From an uncultured Oscillospiraceae bacterium (GTDB lineage Bacteria; Bacillota; Clostridia; Oscillospirales; Oscillospiraceae): 64,000 nucleotides of DNA. Below, piece by piece: positions 8,835 to 16,535 of this stretch (the first letter of the stretch is position 1; the number at the start of each line of letters is the position of its first letter). The translations under genes were made by a program, and so were the position numbers. The stretch is from contig CAJOIC010000002.1 of the NCBI GenBank assembly GCA_905234625.1, forward strand, positions 19,023 to 83,022, written 5' to 3'. The notes under the pieces were generated by a model that saw only the letters and a program-made list of their open reading frames with translations, had not been told where the DNA came from and did not search any database.

Positions 8835-10607
8835 ATGACACCGAAGGAAGTTCACCGCTGGCTGCTGAAGTCTTCCGTGCTGGCGGCGCTTGTTATCTGC
8901 CTGTGCGTGCTTGTGGTGAAGCTGCACGGTCTGCTCAGGGAAACGGAGGCTGTGGCCGCTGTCAAGCTGTCGGAACAGGCCGCCATACCGGAGCCGACGG
9001 AGGAGCCGGAGCCCATCGAGGCTTCCATGACGCTCTCCGAATGGCTGACGCAGACCGCTTACGGCTCCCGATTCACGGAGCTGCCGGAGTTCAGTCCCGC
9101 GCATCAGAGCTCCGACGTCATCACGGGCACCGCGATCTCCGTAGATGGCGAGCCCCTTGAGACCGAATACGCCGCCGGGCCCGACCGGATCATGGACTTC
9201 GGCTTTCCTGAGGATTATACCGGAGCGAAGGGCATCGTTACCTTCCGCGGCAACAACTTCCGGGACAATGCCCAGTACGGTCTGGCGGAGATCTCCGAGC
9301 GGAAATTCGGCGACAGCTGGCGTCAGGCCACGGACGGCCTGTCCGACAGCAGTGGCGGCTACTGGGGCGGCAGCGGCTGGACGGGCCAGCCCCTCATCGT
9401 GGAGTGGCCCGCGTCCACGAGGCGGGTCATGAACATGTACGACTGGGCCAGGGAGAAGGAGGGCCTCGTGGAGGTCATCTACTGCACCCTGGACGGCTTT
9501 GTGAACTTTTTCGACCTGGAGACGGGGGAACGCACCCGGGACCGGGTCTTCCTGGGCTGGTCCTTCAAGGGCGCCGGGGCCCTGGATCCCCGGGGGTATC
9601 CGCTGCTGTACGTGGGCGGCGGTCTGTTCAACCCCAGCGGACAGGCGCCACGGGTCCTCGTCGTCAGCCTGATCGACGGGGAGATTCTGCACACCTTCGG
9701 AAACAACGACGACTTCTCGCCCAGGCCGGAGTGGTCCGCCTTCGACAGCTCCGCCCTGGTGGACGCCGAGACGGATCAGCTCATATACCCCGGTGAGAAC
9801 GGCGTCCTGTACATCGAGAAGCTGAACACCCGGTATGACGAGACCGCCGGGACCATCACCATCGACCCGGAGGAGACGAAATTCACCTTTACCTCATCCT
9901 CGGCGGAGGAGTTCTATTACGGCATGGAGGACAGCGCCCTTGCCTGGCGCGGTCACCTTTTCATCGCCGATAACGGCGGGGATTTCATCTGCCTGGATCT
10001 CAACACGCTGAAGATCGAGTGGCGCTTCGACTGTCTGGACGATACGAACTGCACCGGCGTCATGGAGCTGGACGATACCGGCCATCCGTATATCTATCTG
10101 TCCACATCCTTCCACCTGGGCTGGCGCAGCTGGAACACCGCCGTGATCCCCGTGTGGAAGATCGACGCCGTCACCGGTAAGGAGGTCTGGCACCGCGACT
10201 ATACCTGCTATTCCGAGAGCGGACTCTCCGGCGGCGTCCAGGGCTCCCTGTCCCTGGGAAAGGGCGAACTGGACGGACTGCTGTATGTGGCCATGGCCCG
10301 CTGCCCCAACGCCGGGAACGGACAGCTCCTGGCGCTGGACACCGAAACCGGCGAGGAGGTCTGGGCCTTTACCTCCGACAGCTACTCCTGGTCCACGCCC
10401 ACCTGCTTCTATGACACGAAGGGCAACGGATATGTCCTCTATACCTCCTGCATCCAGGGTGAGCTCTACTGGCTGGACGGCAAGGACGGCACCCTTCTGG
10501 ATACCTTCCCCTTCAACTGCACCACGGAGGCCAGCCCTGTCGTCTATAACAACACCGTGGTCATGGGCACCCGCAGCATGGAGATATATGGCATCACGCT
10601 GAAGTAA
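8835..10607 (+). CDS. Membrane-anchored PQQ-like beta-propeller protein
   Basis: 590 residues: an N-terminal anchor at about 13-31, a Glu/Pro-rich stalk at about 50-65, then an extracellular domain with repeated blades ending in patterns such as YCTLDGFVNFFDLETGE, ICLDLNTLKIEWRF, WKIDAVTGKEVW and LLALDTETGEEVW. These are the W-docking-type repeats of PQQ-like eight-bladed propellers (BamB, quinoprotein dehydrogenases). No heme domain or obvious PQQ/calcium active-site set was recognised, so a binding or scaffolding role outside the cell is more likely than dehydrogenase activity. It follows the rhomboid-like gene by 17 bases, suggesting an operon, and is followed by a strong hairpin. Confidence 0.8.
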   Translation: MTPKEVHRWLLKSSVLAALVICLCVLVVKLHGLLRETEAVAAVKLSEQAAIPEPTEEPEPIEASMTLSEWLTQTAYGSRFTELPEFSPAHQSSDVITGTAISVDGEPLETEYAAGPDRIMDFGFPEDYTGAKGIVTFRGNNFRDNAQYGLAEISERKFGDSWRQATDGLSDSSGGYWGGSGWTGQPLIVEWPASTRRVMNMYDWAREKEGLVEVIYCTLDGFVNFFDLETGERTRDRVFLGWSFKGAGALDPRGYPLLYVGGGLFNPSGQAPRVLVVSLIDGEILHTFGNNDDFSPRPEWSAFDSSALVDAETDQLIYPGENGVLYIEKLNTRYDETAGTITIDPEETKFTFTSSSAEEFYYGMEDSALAWRGHLFIADNGGDFICLDLNTLKIEWRFDCLDDTNCTGVMELDDTGHPYIYLSTSFHLGWRSWNTAVIPVWKIDAVTGKEVWHRDYTCYSESGLSGGVQGSLSLGKGELDGLLYVAMARCPNAGNGQLLALDTETGEEVWAFTSDSYSWSTPTCFYDTKGNGYVLYTSCIQGELYWLDGKDGTLLDTFPFNCTTEASPVVYNNTVVMGTRSMEIYGITLK

Positions 10608-10644
10608 ACCGGAGCCGGCAGCTTCCATCGGCGCCTTCAACAAG

Positions 10645-10684
10645 AATAACGCCCGCGTCCTGGGGATTGGACGCGGGCGTTATT
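10645..10684. terminator. Bidirectional hairpin between convergent genes
   Basis: A 16-bp stem (10645-10660 with 10669-10684) and 8-base loop lie between the rightward propeller gene and the leftward acyltransferase gene. T runs are short on both sides, so termination strength is uncertain. Confidence 0.75.
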
Positions 10685-10700
10685 GCGTGTTGCTCCTGGT

Positions 10701-11762
10701 TTACTGAGCGTTCATGGGCTCCTTGAAAAAGAGCTTCTTGATCCACTTGATAAAGGCGCCGTACCAGTCGTTGAACACCGGCAGGCCCAGGATACTCAGG
10801 ACGGCCACGGCGATCAGGAGCGCCAGGGGGATGGTGATGTACCAGCGGTCCAGCACCGGAACGAGGAAGTAGATGTTCTTCATGAACATGATGACGTAGG
10901 TGTGCAGCAGATACGGCACCATGGTCCGGGTGCCCACGTCCCGCATGACGGGCAGGGACCTGTCCGGGATGAAGACGAACAGGAACACGATCTGGAGCAT
11001 GGACACAAGATATCCCAGCACCCGCAGGATCATGCCCTTGACGACGCCGTAGGAGAAGGTATGGAAGATGCCCTCCTCACCGATGAAGGGCTCCCAATAG
11101 TAGTAGAAATCGATGTGGAAGACGCCCTTGACGTTCAGGTAGCCCCATACGCCCAGCACCACGGCCGTGGCGATGGCGACGGGGAGCTTGGGCAGGTTCT
11201 CCAGCTTTGCCACGTCCTCACGGCTCATCTGCATTCCCAGAATGTAGAAGGGCAGGAAGCCAATGGTGCGGCTCAGGCTCAGCATGTGGCTCACGTCCGG
11301 GCAGAAAGCGCCCACCAGCAGCGCCGTCACGATGGAGAGGGGAAGTATGTACTTGATCTGCTGGAGCCACTTGGTCATGAGCTTCCAGGCGAACATACAC
11401 AGCATATACCAATAGGCAAAGGTGGGGGTGAACACGTTGGGAGCGCTGGTACCGTAGCACAGTACGAAAAGGCTGTTGAATATAAGGTACGGGATGAGAA
11501 AGTCAAAGATGGCGCTCTGATAGCACTTGTAGCCCTTCTTGGAGAAGTATCCCGAAATGAAGCAGAAGCCGGGCATGGTGATCATGCGGGACCAGCAGAC
11601 GATGACGGTGATGAGCCAGTTGTAGGTGATGTCCGTCTGGGTGAGCATGTGCTCCGCGATGACGTTGAAGAGCAGGATATAGCGGATATTGTCGGCCCGG
11701 AACCAGCGCTTTTTTGGCGCGGACACTGCGGCGCCGGGCAGGGGTGCTGCGATCGTTTCCAT
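10701..11762 (-). CDS. Acyltransferase 3 family membrane protein
   Basis: 353-residue integral membrane protein with about ten hydrophobic segments, related to the OafA / fucose 4-O-acetylase (NolL-like) acyltransferases that acetylate or acylate surface glycans. Family-like features are the N-terminal RWFRADNIRYILLFNVIAEH (RxxxxD...H order), a charged loop after TM2 with FCFISGYFSKKG, and the late PYLLHTYVIMF segment. The ATG at 11762 is preceded by GAGGG 8 bases upstream; the frame extends further without a site. It is transcribed away from the teichoic-acid-like operon that starts at 12011, sharing its upstream region. An acylating role on the same polymer is inference. Confidence 0.85.
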   Translation of the reverse strand: METIAAPLPGAAVSAPKKRWFRADNIRYILLFNVIAEHMLTQTDITYNWLITVIVCWSRMITMPGFCFISGYFSKKGYKCYQSAIFDFLIPYLIFNSLFVLCYGTSAPNVFTPTFAYWYMLCMFAWKLMTKWLQQIKYILPLSIVTALLVGAFCPDVSHMLSLSRTIGFLPFYILGMQMSREDVAKLENLPKLPVAIATAVVLGVWGYLNVKGVFHIDFYYYWEPFIGEEGIFHTFSYGVVKGMILRVLGYLVSMLQIVFLFVFIPDRSLPVMRDVGTRTMVPYLLHTYVIMFMKNIYFLVPVLDRWYITIPLALLIAVAVLSILGLPVFNDWYGAFIKWIKKLFFKEPMNAQ

Positions 11763-11809
11763 GGTGTTTCCCTCCGGTGAGCGCCCTTCGGCGCATAAAC
11801 TCAGCAAAT

Positions 11810-11838
11810 ATTATAAATATTTTTCAATGCTTCGTCAA
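11810..11838 (-). promoter_or_regulatory. Sigma-A-type promoter for the acyltransferase gene
   Basis: Read leftward: TTGACG (11838-11833), a 17-base spacer, then TATAAT (11815-11810), about 48 bases before the ATG at 11762. Confidence 0.75.
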
Positions 11839-12010
11839 TAGCAAACAGATTGTACCCTCCGGTCAAAATTATGGATAGAACCGCCGGGGAAACAGTTGTA
11901 ATCTATAATATTTCATGTTATTATTTATATTTGTAAGATTATGACCAGCTTTGAAAAATAACATTTTGTTAACCAATGATCAAACGATATCTCCGGAAGG
12001 GAGTCTCTCC

Positions 12011-13780
12011 ATGAATGACAATCAGAAGCTGAAGAAACAGGGAGATTACTGGCACACCTGGCCGAAGCGTTTTCTGACGCTGCTGGCTCCGGCGTTCCTC
12101 ATCTGCTTTACGGTGATCTTCTTCGGGCCGCTGGATATCGTGAATTCGAACCAGCAGTACCTGACCTTCGCCGCCGGGGACATCGCGCCGGCTTTCGGGC
12201 TCGTGACGCTGGGCGGCACCGTGATCATCGCGGCGGTGTTCGCCTTCGTACCGGGCAGGGCCCGGGGCGTGGTGATGGGGCTTCTGCTGGGGATCGCGGC
12301 GCTGCTGTATCTCCAGGGAGCCTTCCTCAACGGCGACGTGCTCATCGTCCTGGACGGCAACACCTTCGACTGGCACGACGTCCCCGCGCAGGCCTACCGG
12401 AATATCGCCATCTGGGGCGGGGTGCTTCTGGTGCTGATGGTGCTGGGCGGCATTTTCCCGGAGCAGGCGAAGACCGTCACGCTCATCGTCTCCCTGGCGC
12501 TGGTGGCAGCCCAGACGGTGGCCCTGGTGACCACCTGGGTGCCGAAGGACAAGAGCGAGCCGAACTATCAGCTGGATGGCAAGAACGAGTTCGTCTTCTC
12601 CACGGAGGAGAACATCATCTTCATCACCCTGGACCAGTTCAACCCCCTCATCTTCGAGGAGCAGCTGGAGGAGGACCCCTCTCTGCGGGACTACTTCAAG
12701 GACTTTATCTACTACGACAATATGTCCTCCTGCTATTCCTTCACCTTCCCGTCCCTCATGTATCTGGCGACCCACCAGTACTTTGACACCACCATCCCAA
12801 CCAGGCAGGCGGTGTATAACGCCTGGCACAGCGATCAGGCCCAGGAATTCTACGATATCCTCCATGAGCACGGGTATGAGGCGAACCTCTATATGGAGTC
12901 GAACTACGCCGCCCTCGGTGCGGAGAACATGATCGGCAAGGCGGACAACGTGAAGGAGGCCGGCGACCTTGTGGTGACGCCGCTGTTTTTTGAGTTCGTG
13001 CTGGACATGTCCCTGTACCGCTACCTGCCCATTATGCTGAAAAATGACGTCTGCGTCTCCACCGGCGGCATCGTGGATATCTCCACCTTCAAGGGCATGA
13101 CGAAGCTGCGCATCAACTACGATTTTCTCTCCTCGCTGGATGAGGAAGGCATCTCCCTCACGGACGAGACCAATATGTTCCAGTGGTACCACATGGCCGG
13201 TGCGCATTTCCCTTACGTGGTGGACTGGGACGGCTACTATGTCCCCGAGGAGGAATCCGACCGCACCATCGCCCTGCACGGATATCTCGAGATGGTGGGA
13301 CACTTCCTGGAAGCGCTCCGGGAGGCGGGGGTCTATGATGACGCCACCATCATCATCTCCGCAGACCACGGGTATTTCGAGTGCTTCCAGACCGTCGGCA
13401 TGGTGAAGCTTGCCGGACAGACGGGGGAGGAGATGACCGTCTCCAGCGCCCCCGTGGCCCAGGAGGACATCATGCCCACCATCCTCAGCGTCCTGGGGGA
13501 GGACTACTCCGACTACGGCACCACCTTCTTCGACTGGACCGAGGACGACCATCGGGTCCGCTGCACCCGGGTCTGGGGCTATATGACCCAGTATCCCGAC
13601 GTGGAGTGGATCGGAAACCTGGACCAGTGGGACGCGGAGGCCAACGGCTTCGAGCGCTATAACGTCCTGGGCGTCTTCTTTTACGACGGCGATCGTGACA
13701 CCATCCTGAACAAGGAACGCTACTGGTACAACTACGGCTATGCCGATCAGGTCCTGCCGCTGACGGACAGCTTCTATTAA
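12011..13780 (+). CDS. LTA-synthase/sulfatase-like membrane phosphotransferase
   Basis: 589 residues. Five membrane segments (about 23-41, 61-81, 85-104, 133-149, 156-175) precede an extracellular alkaline-phosphatase-superfamily domain, the architecture of LtaS and phosphoethanolamine transferases. NIIFITLDQ supplies the first metal-binding Asp (208), YSFTFPS holds the probable nucleophile Thr245, and IIISADHGY supplies Asp452/His453. Such enzymes move glycerol-phosphate or phosphoethanolamine from a lipid to a surface polymer; which group is unknown. The ATG at 12011 has GAAGGGAG 7 bases upstream. It is the first gene of a five-gene rightward cluster and is followed 22 bases later by the YidC/TagF fusion. 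Confidence 0.8.
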   Translation: MNDNQKLKKQGDYWHTWPKRFLTLLAPAFLICFTVIFFGPLDIVNSNQQYLTFAAGDIAPAFGLVTLGGTVIIAAVFAFVPGRARGVVMGLLLGIAALLYLQGAFLNGDVLIVLDGNTFDWHDVPAQAYRNIAIWGGVLLVLMVLGGIFPEQAKTVTLIVSLALVAAQTVALVTTWVPKDKSEPNYQLDGKNEFVFSTEENIIFITLDQFNPLIFEEQLEEDPSLRDYFKDFIYYDNMSSCYSFTFPSLMYLATHQYFDTTIPTRQAVYNAWHSDQAQEFYDILHEHGYEANLYMESNYAALGAENMIGKADNVKEAGDLVVTPLFFEFVLDMSLYRYLPIMLKNDVCVSTGGIVDISTFKGMTKLRINYDFLSSLDEEGISLTDETNMFQWYHMAGAHFPYVVDWDGYYVPEEESDRTIALHGYLEMVGHFLEALREAGVYDDATIIISADHGYFECFQTVGMVKLAGQTGEEMTVSSAPVAQEDIMPTILSVLGEDYSDYGTTFFDWTEDDHRVRCTRVWGYMTQYPDVEWIGNLDQWDAEANGFERYNVLGVFFYDGDRDTILNKERYWYNYGYADQVLPLTDSFY

Positions 13781-13802
13781 TCCCTCCGGAGTGTACTTCG
13801 AC

Positions 13803-15689
13803 ATGATAAACTTTCTCGCTCATATCTTCGGCTATCTCATGGACTGGTGCTATGCCCTTGTGCCCAACTGGGTGCTGGCTATCGCCCTGTTCACCCTCAT
13901 CACGAAGATCATCCTCATTCCCGTGTCCCTCTGGTCCAACGCCAACGGCCTCAAGATGGTATCCATCATGCCGGAGATCAACCGCATCAAGGCGAGGTTC
14001 TACGGCGACCGGGAGAAGATCGACGAGGCCCAGGCCGCCATGTACAAGCAGACGGGCTATCATCCGCTGCTGACCATGGTGCCCCTGGCCATCCAGATCA
14101 TCATCCTCCTGGGCCTCATCGGCGTCATCCACAACATCACGGACACCGGCATGGCGCCGAAGCTGGGTCTCGTCCCCGTGACGGACGGAGGCTGGTCCTG
14201 GCTCATGCCGCTGGCGGCGGGTGCCGCGGCGGTGGTCCTGAGCATCGCCCAGAACCACATAAATCCCCTCCAAAGGGAGCAGAGCCGGGGGGAGCAGCTC
14301 TTCACCAACGGCATCTCCGTGGCGATCTCCCTGATCCTGGGGGCCTTCGTGTCCGTAGGCGTGGCGCTGTACTGGATCTTCTCGAACCTCATGACGATCC
14401 TGGTCCAGCTCATCTGCAACCTCATCATGCCCCCGAAAAAATACGTGGATTACGGAGATCTTGCCGAGAGCCGGAAGGAGCTGGACAAGCTCGACAGTAT
14501 GGGCCCGGTCCAGACGAAGGAGCTGAAAAAACGGGAGAAGGCCGACTATAAGCGCTTCTTCTCCGTGGTGAACAAAAAGCTGGTGTTCTACTCCGAGTCC
14601 AGCGGGTTTTATAAATACTTCCAGAACATCATCGAGGAGCTGCTGCGCCGGTCCAACGTGACCATCCACTACATCACCTCCGACCCGGAGGATCAGATCT
14701 TCGCCCTGGCGGAGAAGGAGCCCCGGATCCAGCCCTACTATATCGGCGAGCGGCGGATGATCACCATGTTCATGAAGCTGGACGCGGATATCGTCTGTAT
14801 GACCATGCCGGACCTGGAGACCTATCAGTACAAGCGCAGCTACGTCCGCAAGGATATCGAGTACGTGTACATATTCCACGGCATGTTCTCCGGCCTCATC
14901 ACCCTCCGGAAGGGGGCGCTCGACCACTTCGACACGCTCCTGACGCCCACCCCGGGCTTTGAGGAGGAGATGCGGGCCTGGAACAAGGTGAACGGTCTGC
15001 CGGACCAGAAGATGGTCCCCTGCGGGTACGGCGTCATCGACAATATGGCGGCGCAGTACGATGCCATGGAGAAGACCGATCACGAGCCGAAGACCATTCT
15101 CATCGCCCCCTCCTGGCAGGAGGGGAACATCCTGGACTCCTGCCTTCAGGAGCTGGCGGAACCGCTTCTCGAAGCGGGCTATGACGTGACAGTTCGGCCC
15201 CATCCCCAGTATATCCGCCGTTTCCCCCAGAAGCTGGAGGCGCTCATGAGGGCCTGTGAGGGCTATGACAGGGACCGCTTCCGATTCCAGACGGATTTCA
15301 GCTCCAACGAGACGGTGTTCTCCTCCGACCTCGTGGTGACGGACTGGTCGAACATCGGCTACGAATATGCCGTGGCGACGAAAAAACCCGTCCTGTTCAT
15401 GAACACCCCCCGTAAGGTCGTGAACGAGGCCTGGACGGAGGAGGACGTGGCGAAATACGCCCCGGACGATCAGATCCGCTCCATCATCGGCATCGCCGTC
15501 GACCCTGCCGACGCCCGGGAAAAGGGCGCGGAGGCCGTGAACTATATGCTGACCCACAGGGCGGAGTACGAGGCGGTGCTGGAGAACGTCCGCCGGGAAC
15601 GGCTGTATCACTTCGGTGAGAGCGGGGCTTACGGTGCGAAATACCTCCTGGAGCGCATCGTAGAGAATCAAAAGAAAAAGAGGGACTGA
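13803..15689 (+). CDS. Fusion of YidC/Oxa1-like insertase domain and CDP-glycerol glycerophosphotransferase (TagF-like)
   Basis: 628 residues. Residues 1 to about 220 form a YidC/Oxa1-type membrane domain: NWVLAIALFTLITKIILIPV with Lys35 where the conserved hydrophilic-groove Arg usually sits, a cytoplasmic helical hairpin (MPEINRIKARFYGDREKIDE), then YHPLLTMVPLAIQIIILLGL. Residues about 260-610 form a CDP-glycerol:poly(glycerophosphate) glycerophosphotransferase domain with IFHGMFSGL, IAPSWQEGN, VRPHPQYIRRF and VVTDWSNIGYEYA. The join implies that a polymerase is tethered to the membrane by an Oxa1 fold. ATG 13803 has GGAG 11 bases upstream; GTG 13791 overlaps that site. It sits between the LTA-synthase-like and GNAT genes with short spacing, so it is co-transcribed. 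Confidence 0.85.
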   Translation: MINFLAHIFGYLMDWCYALVPNWVLAIALFTLITKIILIPVSLWSNANGLKMVSIMPEINRIKARFYGDREKIDEAQAAMYKQTGYHPLLTMVPLAIQIIILLGLIGVIHNITDTGMAPKLGLVPVTDGGWSWLMPLAAGAAAVVLSIAQNHINPLQREQSRGEQLFTNGISVAISLILGAFVSVGVALYWIFSNLMTILVQLICNLIMPPKKYVDYGDLAESRKELDKLDSMGPVQTKELKKREKADYKRFFSVVNKKLVFYSESSGFYKYFQNIIEELLRRSNVTIHYITSDPEDQIFALAEKEPRIQPYYIGERRMITMFMKLDADIVCMTMPDLETYQYKRSYVRKDIEYVYIFHGMFSGLITLRKGALDHFDTLLTPTPGFEEEMRAWNKVNGLPDQKMVPCGYGVIDNMAAQYDAMEKTDHEPKTILIAPSWQEGNILDSCLQELAEPLLEAGYDVTVRPHPQYIRRFPQKLEALMRACEGYDRDRFRFQTDFSSNETVFSSDLVVTDWSNIGYEYAVATKKPVLFMNTPRKVVNEAWTEEDVAKYAPDDQIRSIIGIAVDPADAREKGAEAVNYMLTHRAEYEAVLENVRRERLYHFGESGAYGAKYLLERIVENQKKKRD

Positions 15690-15692
15690 GCT

Positions 15693-16532
15693 ATGCTGAA
15701 ACGCTGTGACGATACCTATATCCCCCGGGTGGTGGACTATATCGGGGAGGACAAGATCCTCTGCTTTTACCTGTACATGGACCTTTTGGAGTGCGGCACC
15801 CAGGCCGACGGCGTGGGGCTCTGGGTCTGCGAGACCTGCGAGGCCAGCGAGGCCAGCGAGACCTGTGAGGAGGAGAACGGCGGGCTGTCTGCGGTGATGT
15901 ACCGCTACTACGACTGCCTGCACATTTACAGCCGGGAGCTCTGTCCCCTGGAAGATGTCCTGGCCCTCATCGGCGAGCTGGACCCCAAGGTCATCACAGG
16001 AAAGCAGGAGAACATCGACCGCATCGCGGAAGCGCTGGGGAAGGACCGGTACACTTATGAACTGAGCCACATCATCACGGCGGACAAGCTCATGGACGGC
16101 AAGAGCGACCTGACGGTGCAGCCTGCGGGCGAGGCGGACGTGCCCGAGATCGCGGCCCTCATGATGAAGGAGCATATCTATAACACCGTGTACACCTACG
16201 ATAACCTCTGCGAGGCCCTGGTCCGGCGCATCCGGGAGGGCTTCGGGCGGCTGTTCGTCATGCGCACGGAGGAAGGACGGCTGGTGGCCACCAACGCCCT
16301 GTCCGCGGAGTCGGAGGAGTTCGCCGTCATCAACGGCCTCGTCACCGATCCGGACATGCGGGGCCACGGTCTGGGTCGGGCCATCACGGCCAGCACCTGG
16401 AACCTTGTGAAAAACGAGGGGAAGCGGGGCCTGGCCTTCCTTGGGGCGGACAATGTGAACACCCTGTCCCTCCATCGGAAGATGGGCTATACATTTTTGG
16501 GGCTTTACGCCCGTCTGATCCGGGAGGACTAA
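15693..16532 (+). CDS. GNAT family N-acetyltransferase
   Basis: 279 residues with a weakly conserved N-terminal domain and a C-terminal GNAT fold from about 135. The acetyl-CoA pyrophosphate-binding motif is VTDPDMRGHGLGRAI (R/QxxGxG/A type), followed by LHRKMGYTFLGLYAR, the usual end of the fold. It starts 3 bases after the fusion gene and ends 3 bases before the cytidylyltransferase gene, so it belongs to the surface-polymer operon; N-acetylation of a sugar or amine in that polymer is inferred. Residues about 46-60 contain a short repeated ETC/EAS segment encoded by four 9-base units that looks like a local expansion. Confidence 0.85.
   Translation: MLKRCDDTYIPRVVDYIGEDKILCFYLYMDLLECGTQADGVGLWVCETCEASEASETCEEENGGLSAVMYRYYDCLHIYSRELCPLEDVLALIGELDPKVITGKQENIDRIAEALGKDRYTYELSHIITADKLMDGKSDLTVQPAGEADVPEIAALMMKEHIYNTVYTYDNLCEALVRRIREGFGRLFVMRTEEGRLVATNALSAESEEFAVINGLVTDPDMRGHGLGRAITASTWNLVKNEGKRGLAFLGADNVNTLSLHRKMGYTFLGLYARLIRED
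15831..15866 (+). repeat. Four 9-base in-frame tandem units inside the GNAT gene
   Basis: Units at 15831, 15840, 15849 and 15858 encode ETC, EAS, EAS and ETC; the two central units are identical. They lie in the N-terminal half of the protein, away from the acetyl-CoA site. Confidence 0.7.
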
Positions 16533-16535
16533 AAT

